This document shows positions 49,891-57,836 of a DNA stretch of 64,000 nucleotides, piece after piece (the stretch's first letter is position 1; each line of letters opens with the position of its first letter). Both the position numbers and the translations under genes were made by a program. The stretch is from Peptoniphilus raoultii (GTDB lineage Bacteria; Bacillota; Clostridia; Tissierellales; Peptoniphilaceae). The stretch spans positions 248,001-312,000 of the forward strand of contig NZ_FMWM01000002.1 in assembly GCF_900099555.1 (NCBI RefSeq). The letters run 5' to 3'. The notes under the pieces are model-generated. The model did not search any database. It was not told the DNA's origin and was given only the letters and a program-made list of their open reading frames with translations.

Positions 49891-52551
49891 TCACCAACTA
49901 TATACTTCTTCAAAATTAGCAACTTTACCTTGTATGTTTGTAATATCATCAACTACTGCCCTAAAGTTTCTATCGCCTAATCTCAAATTAATTGTTGCAG
50001 GCTGCTTTTGACTTAAATTGTCGTTAACTTGGTACTCAATCTGTGATGTTGCCTTGCTCTTTAAATTGTCAAGCTGAGGTATATTGTCTATTGGCTTGTA
50101 AGTTCCAATAACATCATCAACTACATTTTTCATACTGTTGACTGCTGTCTTGCTTTCTTTGTCAATTCCTATGGCAAAACCTTCCATTGTGAATCCACCA
50201 ATTTCTTTAAACACTTTTGACGGAGAGCCAATTCTTAAAAGTCTTTTTGCTGCACTAATTGCATTTCCAACTGCATCTTTAACTGCGCTAATTAATTTAC
50301 CTGCAAATTGAGTTACACCTTGAACAAATCCTTTTATTAAATTGCCTCCTGCTGATATTGCTTGCCCTACAAAGCCTTTAGCTGAACTCACCGCTTGTGC
50401 AAAACCTTGTTTTACTGAACTAATTAATTGTGACATTGAACTTTTAGCTTTGCTTACCATATCCGTAAATCCTTTTTTAACAGAATTTCCAAATTCAGTA
50501 ACCTTTGTGTTGACGGCGCTTTTCATGTTGCCAAATCCAGATTGAATATTAGTTTTCATGGTATTGGTAGATGATTTAACTTGATTAGATATTCCGTCCC
50601 ACTTTGCCTTTGCATCTGTTTTTACAGCTGTCCAGATTTCTTGTGTCTTTGATTTTATATTATTTGTAGTATCGACTACAGAGGTTTTAATGTTGTCCCA
50701 AGACGTTTTAGCTTTAGATTTCATTCCTTCCCAGTCGCTGCTTAATTGTTCTTTTAAGCCACCAATTTTTTCTTTTGCTCCATCTTTTATTGTTGATGCC
50801 TTGTCTGTAACAGTTGATTTTATATTGTCCCAAGACGTTCCCGCAGCGGTTTTTATATTATCCCAAGTTGTTCCTATTTTTTCTTTTAGCCCGTCTATTT
50901 TTTCTTTTGCACTATCTTTTATTGCTGTAGCCTTATCTGATACTGTTGTTTTTATGTTGTCCCAGGCAGTAGATGCACCTTCTTTGATATTAGACCAAGT
51001 TTCAGACATTTTTTCTTTAAAGCCACTCCATTTTTCTTGTATGCCATCAACTACACTTCCAACTTTTTCAGTTATTCCGTCCCAGAGGTCGCTAGCGCCT
51101 TCTTTTATCGCTTGCCAAGTTTGAGACATGAATTCTTTTATCTCATCCCAATGCTTATAAATAGCTACTGCTGCAACCGCTATTCCTGCAACTAAAAGTA
51201 GCCAAGGGTTGGCTGCAAATAGACCAAATAATTTCATAAACCCACCTGCAACTAATTTTACAGTTGATGTTATTGCAGTAAATTTTCCAATTACGCTTCC
51301 AATTATCGTTAATAGAGGACCAATCGCCGCTGCCAACAATCCAATTTTTATAATCATTTCTTGCTGCTCTGGCGATAAATTTCTAAACTTATCAGCTAAC
51401 TCTTTTAATTTAAGTGCAAAATCTTTAATGTATGGCATTAAATAAATTCCTATCGTTCTCCCAACATCTTTGAAACTTTCAATCGTAATTTTTAATTGTG
51501 ATTCCAAAGTTTCATATCTTTGTTGAGCTTCTTTACTTAATGCGGTGTTTTCCTCAAAAGATGTTGTAGCCATATCAAAGGAGTTGGCAAGTAAATCTCC
51601 TGCACCAGATAATCTTAATAATGCATCTGTTTCTCTAATTCCGTTTATACCAAGTTCGCCTAACATGCTAACTACATCAGCACCGCTGTCTTTTGCCTTT
51701 CCTAAACCTGATACAAAAGATGTTATAGCCTCTTGTGGTGCTGTCTTCCACTTGCTTGCAAATTCTTCCGCAGACATTCCCGCTATAGCTGCGAAACCTT
51801 GTAATTTATCTCCGTTGCTTATAACTTGAGTATTCATTTTTTGCATAACTCTACTAAAAGCAGAGCCCCCTGCTTCTGCTCCAATGCCAACCGATGATAA
51901 AGCACCTGCAAGACCCATTATTTGAGCCCCTGATAGCCCAACTTGATTACCAGTACCTGCAAGCCTCATTCCCATGTCAACAATTTCTGCTTCCGTTGTA
52001 GCCAAATTATTACCTAAATCTACAACTGTTGAGCCTAAGTTTTCAAATGCTGATTGTGGCATTTGAGTTATATTTGCAAATCTTGCAAAGCTTGTCGCAG
52101 CTTGTTCTGATGTTAGGTTTGTAGTGTTTTTCAAGTCAATCATTGTTCTCGAAAAATCTAAAATATGTTCTTTACCAATGCCTAGTTGTCCTGCTGCTTC
52201 TGCTACCCCTGCAATTTCTGTTGTCGTTGCGGGAATTTCTGTTGCCATTTGCCTTATTCCATCGCCCATTTCCTTAAACTCTTGGTCAGTTAGTTCTGTT
52301 GTTTTTCTTACACCTGCCATAGCACTTTCGAATGATATTGCAGCCTTTGCACTTGCAGCACCAATACCAACTAAGGGTGCAGTGACGCCAAGAGTTAATC
52401 CTGCTCCAACTCCTTTTAAGGCACTACCAACACTTGCCATATCCCCTGTACTACTTTTAAATTCATTTATAGAGGCCATCGCTCCCTTTAGCCCTGCTTC
52501 AAATGATTTCCAGTCTGCAGTCAACATGGCTTTTACTTCGTAAACTTCCAT
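49891..52551 (-). CDS. Phage tail tape measure protein, TP901 family
   Basis: An 886-aa protein that sets tail length. Residues 45-330 match the TP901 core (AGVRKTTELTDQEFKEMGDGI, IVDMGMRLAGTGNQVGLS). Residues 385-460 hold hydrophobic helices (LLAAIGPLLTIIGSVIG, NPWLLLVAGIAVAAVAIY). Residues 465-700 are repeats of W-(D/E)-x-I-K about every 25-50 aa with related DNA (TTGTCCCAAGACGTT occurs near 50694 and 50827). The C-terminus has a GSPSKVFKEIGGFTMEGFAIGI motif usual in tape measure proteins. Its last codon overlaps the region before Dit. Confidence 0.93.
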   Translation of the reverse strand: MEVYEVKAMLTADWKSFEAGLKGAMASINEFKSSTGDMASVGSALKGVGAGLTLGVTAPLVGIGAASAKAAISFESAMAGVRKTTELTDQEFKEMGDGIRQMATEIPATTTEIAGVAEAAGQLGIGKEHILDFSRTMIDLKNTTNLTSEQAATSFARFANITQMPQSAFENLGSTVVDLGNNLATTEAEIVDMGMRLAGTGNQVGLSGAQIMGLAGALSSVGIGAEAGGSAFSRVMQKMNTQVISNGDKLQGFAAIAGMSAEEFASKWKTAPQEAITSFVSGLGKAKDSGADVVSMLGELGINGIRETDALLRLSGAGDLLANSFDMATTSFEENTALSKEAQQRYETLESQLKITIESFKDVGRTIGIYLMPYIKDFALKLKELADKFRNLSPEQQEMIIKIGLLAAAIGPLLTIIGSVIGKFTAITSTVKLVAGGFMKLFGLFAANPWLLLVAGIAVAAVAIYKHWDEIKEFMSQTWQAIKEGASDLWDGITEKVGSVVDGIQEKWSGFKEKMSETWSNIKEGASTAWDNIKTTVSDKATAIKDSAKEKIDGLKEKIGTTWDNIKTAAGTSWDNIKSTVTDKASTIKDGAKEKIGGLKEQLSSDWEGMKSKAKTSWDNIKTSVVDTTNNIKSKTQEIWTAVKTDAKAKWDGISNQVKSSTNTMKTNIQSGFGNMKSAVNTKVTEFGNSVKKGFTDMVSKAKSSMSQLISSVKQGFAQAVSSAKGFVGQAISAGGNLIKGFVQGVTQFAGKLISAVKDAVGNAISAAKRLLRIGSPSKVFKEIGGFTMEGFAIGIDKESKTAVNSMKNVVDDVIGTYKPIDNIPQLDNLKSKATSQIEYQVNDNLSQKQPATINLRLGDRNFRAVVDDITNIQGKVANFEEVYSW

Positions 52552-52848
52552 CTACTCACCCCCATTCATTTCTTTTATCTTGCTATAAAGGCTAATATCT
52601 TTTTCGCTTATTTCTATTTTCCTGTCCTCAATTTGTTTTAATTCTTTTTCATAATCAAATAAATCTTTGAATTTTTTATATACTGGCTTTCCTTTTTTAT
52701 CATTTGATTTTGCCAAGGCACTCTGCCAAGCAATAAGTGATGCCATGTATCTTTTATCAACTTGATTAAAACTATATGCCTTTAACATCACCTCAAAATC
52801 AGCTAAGGTCGTTGCTTTTATTTCCTCAATAGTCATTTGAGGATACAT
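52552..52848 (-). CDS. Tail assembly chaperone, downstream frame (likely expressed by frameshift)
   Basis: A 98-residue frame (MYPQMTIEEIKATTLADFEVM at the start, then a charged helical C-terminus). The ATG has only a weak ribosome binding site. The same frame is open without a stop far upstream, through the 3' end of the gene ending at 52881, and reads ITYFDVLVLVKRMYPQM, which looks like protein. The usual arrangement in siphophages is a -1 frameshift product of two chaperone genes just before the tape measure gene, as here. Confidence 0.7.
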   Translation of the reverse strand: MYPQMTIEEIKATTLADFEVMLKAYSFNQVDKRYMASLIAWQSALAKSNDKKGKPVYKKFKDLFDYEKELKQIEDRKIEISEKDISLYSKIKEMNGGE

Positions 52849-52880
52849 TCTTTTTACCAGTACAAGGACATCAAAATATG

Positions 52881-53255
52881 TTATTCGCTCGCTTTTTCCG
52901 CTTGCTTTTCTTTGATTTTTAGAATTTTGCTCACTTTCACTTTTGTAAGAGGTTGCTTTTTTAGGCAGTCTAAAGCCTCTTTAAAAAATGCAGTAAATCC
53001 TTTTTCATCTAAAGTTCCAAAATATTCCTCAATCTCGTCATTTGATGGCTTTTGTTTTTCTAAAATAGTTCCCGCTTTTATAAAATGAAGTGCCACCATT
53101 AAATCTTCTTGTTGTAATCCCAAAACAAGCATATTCAAGCCAACACCATAATCCATCATTCCATCAACATTTACTTTGTAAATCTGATCCAAATAATCTA
53201 TTGAGGCAAAACTCATTCTAATTTCATAATCTTTATTCCCAAGTTTTAATATCAT
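52881..53255 (-). CDS. Tail assembly chaperone, upstream frame
   Basis: A 124-aa protein between the major tail protein and the tape measure gene. Sequence: MILKLGNKDYEIRMSFASID at the start, then mostly helical, ending in a Lys/Glu-rich helix. It corresponds to gpG of lambda-type systems, which coats the tape measure protein during assembly. AAGGAG precedes the start. The frame ends at 52881, shortly after a possible slippery site. Confidence 0.75.
   Translation of the reverse strand: MILKLGNKDYEIRMSFASIDYLDQIYKVNVDGMMDYGVGLNMLVLGLQQEDLMVALHFIKAGTILEKQKPSNDEIEEYFGTLDEKGFTAFFKEALDCLKKQPLTKVKVSKILKIKEKQAEKASE
52893..52899 (-). other. Candidate -1 ribosomal frameshift site GGAAAAA
   Basis: On the minus strand GGAAAAAG precedes the stop of the first chaperone frame by four codons. 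In the zero frame it reads GAA AAA; slipping back one base reads GGA AAA and enters the open downstream frame. The heptamer is not a classical X-XXY-YYZ site, so exact position is uncertain. Confidence 0.5.
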
Positions 53256-53300
53256 AATTTCTCCTTAATTCAAAAAAAGAGTGGATCTTTACCACTCTCT

Positions 53301-53798
53301 TTATACTGTCTTTGGTTCTGTATCTGTGAATTTATATTGGACTACTTCTTGTTGTTCTTGCGTTAAGGTAACTTCGCCTTCTTGTCCAATACCAGATGTC
53401 ACAAAAGTTGCTTCAAGTTCAATTAAATCCTCAACATTTGCTGACTTGTTAAATTCTGTAACTATCCCTTGTCTATAAATGGCAGGATATTTGTTTCCAC
53501 CACCTTTGTTAGGTGTAACATCAACTTCCCATACTTCGACAGTTTTATTTTCAACAAGTGCCTTATCAAGCATTTTAGCTACTGGGTCATCTTTTGCCAT
53601 AATGCAGTTAAAGGATATTTCTTCTTCCATTCCTTGACCAACTGTTACTGGCCCATCTTTTGTTTCTGTAACATCACTATCTCTTGACTTGTCGACAGAG
53701 TGTTCAGTCTGAAATGCTAATTTTGCAGCCTTGTTTTTTGCTGCATCTTCTAAAAGTCTAAATAATAATATTAAATTTTTACCTTTTAATGCTTCCAT
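53301..53798 (-). CDS. Major tail protein, TP901-1 family
   Basis: A 165-aa tail-tube protein. Pattern: KGKNLILLFRLLEDA, AFQTEHSVDKSRDSDVTETKDG, and a DVTPNKGGGNKYPAIYRQG segment, fitting major tail proteins of TP901-1-like phages. It is followed by the tail chaperones and tape measure gene in the conserved order. AGGAGG precedes the start. Confidence 0.85.
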   Translation of the reverse strand: MEALKGKNLILLFRLLEDAAKNKAAKLAFQTEHSVDKSRDSDVTETKDGPVTVGQGMEEEISFNCIMAKDDPVAKMLDKALVENKTVEVWEVDVTPNKGGGNKYPAIYRQGIVTEFNKSANVEDLIELEATFVTSGIGQEGEVTLTQEQQEVVQYKFTDTEPKTV

Positions 53799-53806
53799 AT
53801 TTCCTC

Positions 53807-54193
53807 CTAATTTACTAAAAATGTGATTTCTAAAACTCCATGCATAAGTGGAGTATCAGTTGTATTATCAGTAAGCATTCTATAATTCATTTCTTTTACT
53901 AAAATGTTTCTTTTAAATGCTAATTCTTCTTCTCTTATAGTCTGCATATACTTTAAGATTAAGTCGCTTATACTTCTTCTTTCTCTAAAATCGTTATGAA
54001 AAAAATGTATTCTTTGAGTTACATTTGCAAAGATAACAGATTTATTTACTATATCATTTGAGAATTGCTCTCCAATAAAGATAAAAGGATAAGCTACTTC
54101 TTTTCCTGGCAAGTAATCATAAACTTTGCCATCAAAAACATCTAAAGCCGTATTTTTGCATAACATAAAAACGCTTTGTTGAGGTGATATCAT
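53807..54193 (-). CDS. Tail completion / head-tail joining protein (DUF806- or DUF3168-like)
   Basis: A 128-aa protein. Its position between the HK97-gp10-like protein and the major tail protein and its pattern (VYDYLPGKEVAYPFIFIGEQF, then a strand-rich middle QRIHFFHNDFRERRSIS) fit tail terminator or completion proteins. The exact family is uncertain. Its ATG overlaps the previous stop (ATGA). Confidence 0.65.
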   Translation of the reverse strand: MISPQQSVFMLCKNTALDVFDGKVYDYLPGKEVAYPFIFIGEQFSNDIVNKSVIFANVTQRIHFFHNDFRERRSISDLILKYMQTIREEELAFKRNILVKEMNYRMLTDNTTDTPLMHGVLEITFLVN

Positions 54194-54534
54194 TTCAAAA
54201 TACCTCTCATATCTTCTTTAAATTTCCCTACTTGTTCTTTAAATGCAGGACCTACAAAGGGTGTCCCAGATTGATACCTTGTGCCATACTCTTGATAAAC
54301 TCCATAATCAACATTATCTCCTCTTACTATTGCAGTTCTTCCTTCGTCTACAATATCAAGCGAAATACTTCTTTTAAGAGTTCCTGTGTCAACTGGTGCG
54401 AACCTTTGAGCCTTTTCGTGCATTTCTGCCCCGTTTCTTTTGACTATTTGTTTTGCAAGTTCAGCCCTTAATATTTTTTCACTTAAAGATTCTGTCAGCT
54501 TTTCAAACCCACTAAAAGTACAATTAAAACTCAT
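54190..54534 (-). CDS. HK97 gp10-family neck / tail-completion protein
   Basis: A 114-aa protein with the gp10-like pattern GAEMHEKAQRFAPVDTGTLKRSIS and GVYQEYGTRYQSGTPFVGPAF. It belongs to the connector that joins head and tail. Both ends overlap neighbouring genes by 4 bp, a tightly coupled operon. Confidence 0.85.
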   Translation of the reverse strand: MSFNCTFSGFEKLTESLSEKILRAELAKQIVKRNGAEMHEKAQRFAPVDTGTLKRSISLDIVDEGRTAIVRGDNVDYGVYQEYGTRYQSGTPFVGPAFKEQVGKFKEDMRGILK

Positions 54535-54830
54535 TGCTTCACCACCAAATGCATGACTTGTTCCTGCATTAAAGTTCTAATCATCTTGACTAAGTAAATT
54601 GTCTTATCAATTAAAACATAGTCAAAATCTTCAGTAACTTTCGCTTTAATTCTTATGGTCTTTGATCCCTGGATCACTTTTCCGTATAGCAAATTCATTG
54701 CTTCTGTTCCAGTATCCGTTATGTCAGCATATCTTTCAGTTTGTACAATATTCCCTACGCTATATTCTCCACTATCTCGATTGTAAAATTCTTCCTCTTT
54801 TACAAATTTCACTATGTCGCTATATCTCAC
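54531..54830 (-). CDS. Head-tail adaptor (head-closure) protein
   Basis: A 99-aa, beta-rich protein with the SPP1 gp16/HK97-like order position after the connector. No strong motif is visible; the assignment rests on size and gene order. It starts at a GTG that overlaps the previous stop (GTGA). Confidence 0.65.
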   Translation of the reverse strand: MRYSDIVKFVKEEEFYNRDSGEYSVGNIVQTERYADITDTGTEAMNLLYGKVIQGSKTIRIKAKVTEDFDYVLIDKTIYLVKMIRTLMQEQVMHLVVKQ

Positions 54831-55174
54831 AAAAAACGCACAACCTTTTTATTTTTAAAGTCCTCATCAAGTTCCTCTATAAACTTGTCTATAAAATCTG
54901 CATATTCGTCAAAGTCGCTTGTACTAAAGTTGATACTGTGCCCTTCAACAGTTTCAGAGGTCATCCCCTCACTACCTATTCGGTTGTATCTTTTAACTGC
55001 AATCTCAACGACTATAAACTCTAATTCTTTTGGAATTTCTTTGATCTCTTTTGGGAGCAGTGCCATAAGTTTTTCTTGAGTTAAGTTAACAATTAAATCT
55101 ATTAATTTTTTTTGCTTTTCATCAACTATCCCATCAATAAATATTAAATTAGTAACTCTTTCAGCAATTGTCAT
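54827..55174 (-). CDS. Phage head-tail connector protein (gp6-like)
   Basis: A 115-aa mostly helical protein (IDLIVNLTQEKLMALLP, ELEFIVVEIAVKRYNRIGSEGM) with the pattern of the HK97 gp6-type connectors that ring the portal exit. The motif RYNRIGSEGMTSETVEG is characteristic. It starts at the stop of the preceding small gene (TAATG). Confidence 0.82.
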   Translation of the reverse strand: MTIAERVTNLIFIDGIVDEKQKKLIDLIVNLTQEKLMALLPKEIKEIPKELEFIVVEIAVKRYNRIGSEGMTSETVEGHSINFSTSDFDEYADFIDKFIEELDEDFKNKKVVRFL

Positions 55175-55356
55175 TAAATCACCTTGCTTTTTACTCTTTT
55201 TTTATTGACTGTTATAATCTCAATTTCCTTTACAAATCCTTTTTGGATTAGTTCCTTCGCTCTTTCCTCGTCCTTATAATCAATAACAGAATTTAAAAGG
55301 CGAAGCGTGTTTCCTTCGCCCTTATCCCTGTATTCTCTTATAACTCTAACTATCAT
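55174..55356 (-). CDS. Small head-associated protein
   Basis: A 60-aa protein with the pattern VIREYRDKGEGNTLRLLNS...EERAKELIQKGFVKEIE, common just after phage capsid genes. It resembles a short Rho-N or head-tail joining helix region, but its function is unknown. Its ATG overlaps the capsid stop (ATGA). Confidence 0.65.
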   Translation of the reverse strand: MIVRVIREYRDKGEGNTLRLLNSVIDYKDEERAKELIQKGFVKEIEIITVNKKRVKSKVI

Positions 55357-56222
55357 ACGCTTGGAGTAGCTGCGGCTTTAATTGTAACCTTGATAATGCC
55401 GTCAAGTCTTTCAGCAAATAAAGCTCCACCAGATAGAGTTGTAGTTTCAGCAGTCAATCTTTCCTTATTGATAGCGTGAGTGATGCCAATAATTCCAGTT
55501 TCGTCTGTTGTAAAGTCAAATCCTGCCTTTGCAATTTCTCCACCATTAACAATTGGGTATGCAAAGCAAAGATTTTCTGCAGCAGTTGCATATACAGTTT
55601 TTGCCTTTACTTGTGGAGTGATGATTACAATGTTTACTCCTAAAAAGTTCTCAACATAGTTAAGACCAAATTCATTTTGTATAGTTATATTTGCCTTTGC
55701 TAGATAATCTGATGCATCCATAGGATTTACAAAGGCGATTGTAATTGCTCCATCATCTTCAAATTTAGTCTGCACGTTTCCCCATGCTTGTGCTAATGCA
55801 CCTTGCAATCCTTCTCCGTCAACTGCAGTTGTACCTTTCCCAAGTTGAGCAAAGAAATTTCCTCTAACTTCTTTTTGTAACTCTCTTACAAGTTTTTCAT
55901 CAGTCATTGCAATTGCTCTTGCAAATCCGTATTTTTGGATATCTTCAACTGCTACTGCTTTTCTGTGTTTTGAGTAAGCAAGTTCAATAGGTTCTGCTTC
56001 TTCCATTTCCACCTTTGATAGTGGGATAATTTCTCCCTTAGCTACTTCTCCATTTTGTAGTGTAACTTTTGATTTGTAAGTTTTAATTACAGAACCTGCA
56101 GCCATTGGAAATTTTCTTTGTACTCCTAGCATTGTTAAAAGGGATGTAATGCTATTTCCAAAATTCTCCACAAAATCAATTGATTGTGCTTTTACTAATT
56201 TTTCTGTTAAGTTTTCTGCCAT
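55353..56222 (-). CDS. Major capsid protein
   Basis: A 289-aa protein forming the head shell. It starts MAENLTEKLVKAQSIDFVEN; the interior is beta-rich with the IVNGGEIAKAGFDFTTDETG loop and a hydrophobic FLGVNIVIITPQVK strand. Position between the scaffold and the connector proteins, and size, fit an HK97-fold capsid of the type without protease. The start at 56222 has AAAGGAG upstream; an earlier in-frame ATG has none. Confidence 0.88.
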   Translation of the reverse strand: MAENLTEKLVKAQSIDFVENFGNSITSLLTMLGVQRKFPMAAGSVIKTYKSKVTLQNGEVAKGEIIPLSKVEMEEAEPIELAYSKHRKAVAVEDIQKYGFARAIAMTDEKLVRELQKEVRGNFFAQLGKGTTAVDGEGLQGALAQAWGNVQTKFEDDGAITIAFVNPMDASDYLAKANITIQNEFGLNYVENFLGVNIVIITPQVKAKTVYATAAENLCFAYPIVNGGEIAKAGFDFTTDETGIIGITHAINKERLTAETTTLSGGALFAERLDGIIKVTIKAAATPSV

Positions 56223-56235
56223 AATTTTTTCTCCT

Positions 56236-56805
56236 TTATTCAAATAAATTTAAGTTTTCAGCTATCGTCTGCTGTCTAAGGACTGAGTCTTTTATTTTCA
56301 TAATTTCTTCTTTAGTTAATTTTGAGCCTCCACCTTTCTTCGGTGTAGTTCCTCTCAACTTGTCCTTAACAACTTTTTCTACCTCAGCGTTAAAGAGTTC
56401 CACAAAGTTTGAAATATTTTCTTTTGTCTTATCTGCTTCTTGATCTACTAAAACTTCTAAAAGATTATCTGAAATTGATATGTTTTCTTCCGCTAAAATT
56501 CCTCTAGCAACTTTTATCATTTCATTTTTATTTTTCTCTGCCCTTAACTCATCAAGTTCCTCTTGCAGCTTATCTTTTTCATATTTGATTTTTTCTTCTG
56601 CATTCATCTTTTCAAGTTTTTTGGCTTCGTTAACTCTTTTTTCTTCTTTAGCTTTCCAATCTGCAAATTTCTTATTTACAATTTCGTCTACTTCTTTGTC
56701 TGTGTATTTCTTTTCTTCGTGTTTTTCTTCTTGCTGTTCTTCTTTTTGTTCTGCTTCTGTTTTAACTTCTTCTTCGACTTTTGTGTCTTTAGTTTCTTCG
56801 TTCAT
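56236..56805 (-). CDS. Capsid scaffolding protein (DUF4355-type)
   Basis: A 189-aa highly charged, helical protein; residues 1-110 are Glu/Lys-rich coiled coil, then a short domain, and a C-terminal segment LTKEEIMKIKDSVLRQQTIAEN that probably contacts the capsid. Scaffolds guide head assembly and leave before DNA packaging. GGAGGA precedes the start. The opposite strand has long open frames here only because of the biased codons. Confidence 0.85.
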   Translation of the reverse strand: MNEETKDTKVEEEVKTEAEQKEEQQEEKHEEKKYTDKEVDEIVNKKFADWKAKEEKRVNEAKKLEKMNAEEKIKYEKDKLQEELDELRAEKNKNEMIKVARGILAEENISISDNLLEVLVDQEADKTKENISNFVELFNAEVEKVVKDKLRGTTPKKGGGSKLTKEEIMKIKDSVLRQQTIAENLNLFE

Positions 56806-56883
56806 TTAATCCTCCATAATTTATAGTTATAATGCTTAACTTCCCCTTAGCTTTTAATGTGTTTCCAAGCCTGCACAATAAAA

Positions 56884-56905
56884 TAATCGTGATTCCTCAC
56901 GATTA
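56884..56905. terminator. Stem-loop between the MuF-like gene and the scaffold gene
   Basis: TAATCGTGA (56884-56892) pairs with TCACGATTA (56897-56905), loop TTCC, followed on the minus strand by TTTTATT. CACGATTAA-type units recur at 56953-56972. The 164-bp gap may set the higher level of capsid transcripts by processing or a partial terminator. Confidence 0.55.
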
Positions 56906-56969
56906 ATTAACATATAAATGGCTATTTAAAGCCTTTTTCAGTTTTTAATGCCCACGATTAACTCACGAT

Positions 56970-57836
56970 TTACTCGCTATAAACTGGTGCTAAGCTGCAC
57001 ATACAAAACGGGTGCATTGGTGGCACTTCGTGGCTGCTTCCAATATCAAATATTTCTCCGTCAAATGGCATACAATCGTGGCAAGCTGTTGGCTCGCACA
57101 CCCACATCATTTTTGTATATCCATTTTCTTTAAAACTTTCTATTTGACAAGCTATTTGAATTTTAGTTGTTTCTGTAACTGCAATTCTGTGCGCCGCATA
57201 GGTGTAATTGTCCACTGTTTTCTTTAAGTGTTTTTCTAAGGTCTTACTCCACTTATAAGGGTGTTCGCCTTTATAAATTGTCCTTCTAATGCCTTTTTTT
57301 AAGTCGGCGATTAAGTCCTGTTGATTTGCCCATATATAATCAGAGTATCGGCTTTCTTTAAAAAACCTTTCAATAACATCTGGTGGCAGGGCTAATTGTT
57401 TAAATCCATAGTCTTCCTGCAGTCTTTTCTTTTCTTCTTTTACTTCTGCCCTTAAATGCATTTCAAGGCTTTTTTGTTCTTGCCTTGAATTTCTAAAGGT
57501 TTTTAAAAGTGCAAATGCGTATAAGTATTCCAATTTACTCATACGCCTATTAATTCTAGTATTCTTTATTTGCTCTTTCTCATAATAATTAAGTTCCTGG
57601 TCTTGGTACTCTTCAAAATCTTCTTCAAGGCTATCTACATCTTCTACATCTGCCCTTGTTTTTAAGTTGTTTATATCAACTTTGTCTCCACTATTTTTGG
57701 AAACAACTCTTTCAATTTCTTTTTGTGCAGCCTTTATGTTTTTTGTGTAGAGTTCGTCAATTTTCTTTTTATAGTCCTTATCCCTTTTTATTTTTGTGTT
57801 TATGCCCTTGAGTTCAATCTTCTTCAAATCTTTCAT
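56970..57836 (-). CDS. Minor head protein, MuF family
   Basis: A 288-aa head protein. The N-terminal two-thirds is charged helices; the C-terminal part has the MuF pattern YTYAAHRIAVTETTKIQ, then CEPTACHDCMPFDGEIFDI and the Cys/His-rich HPFCMC end. It is placed between portal and scaffold as usual. The ATG at 57836 has GGAG at correct spacing; it overlaps the end of the portal gene by 23 bp. Confidence 0.88.
   Translation of the reverse strand: MKDLKKIELKGINTKIKRDKDYKKKIDELYTKNIKAAQKEIERVVSKNSGDKVDINNLKTRADVEDVDSLEEDFEEYQDQELNYYEKEQIKNTRINRRMSKLEYLYAFALLKTFRNSRQEQKSLEMHLRAEVKEEKKRLQEDYGFKQLALPPDVIERFFKESRYSDYIWANQQDLIADLKKGIRRTIYKGEHPYKWSKTLEKHLKKTVDNYTYAAHRIAVTETTKIQIACQIESFKENGYTKMMWVCEPTACHDCMPFDGEIFDIGSSHEVPPMHPFCMCSLAPVYSE

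Noticed and set aside
56480-56826. Plus-strand Phe/Ser-rich frames of 87-109 codons opposite the scaffold gene
   Set aside because: They arise from the Lys/Glu-rich codons on the other strand; the scaffold has the right start, position and composition.
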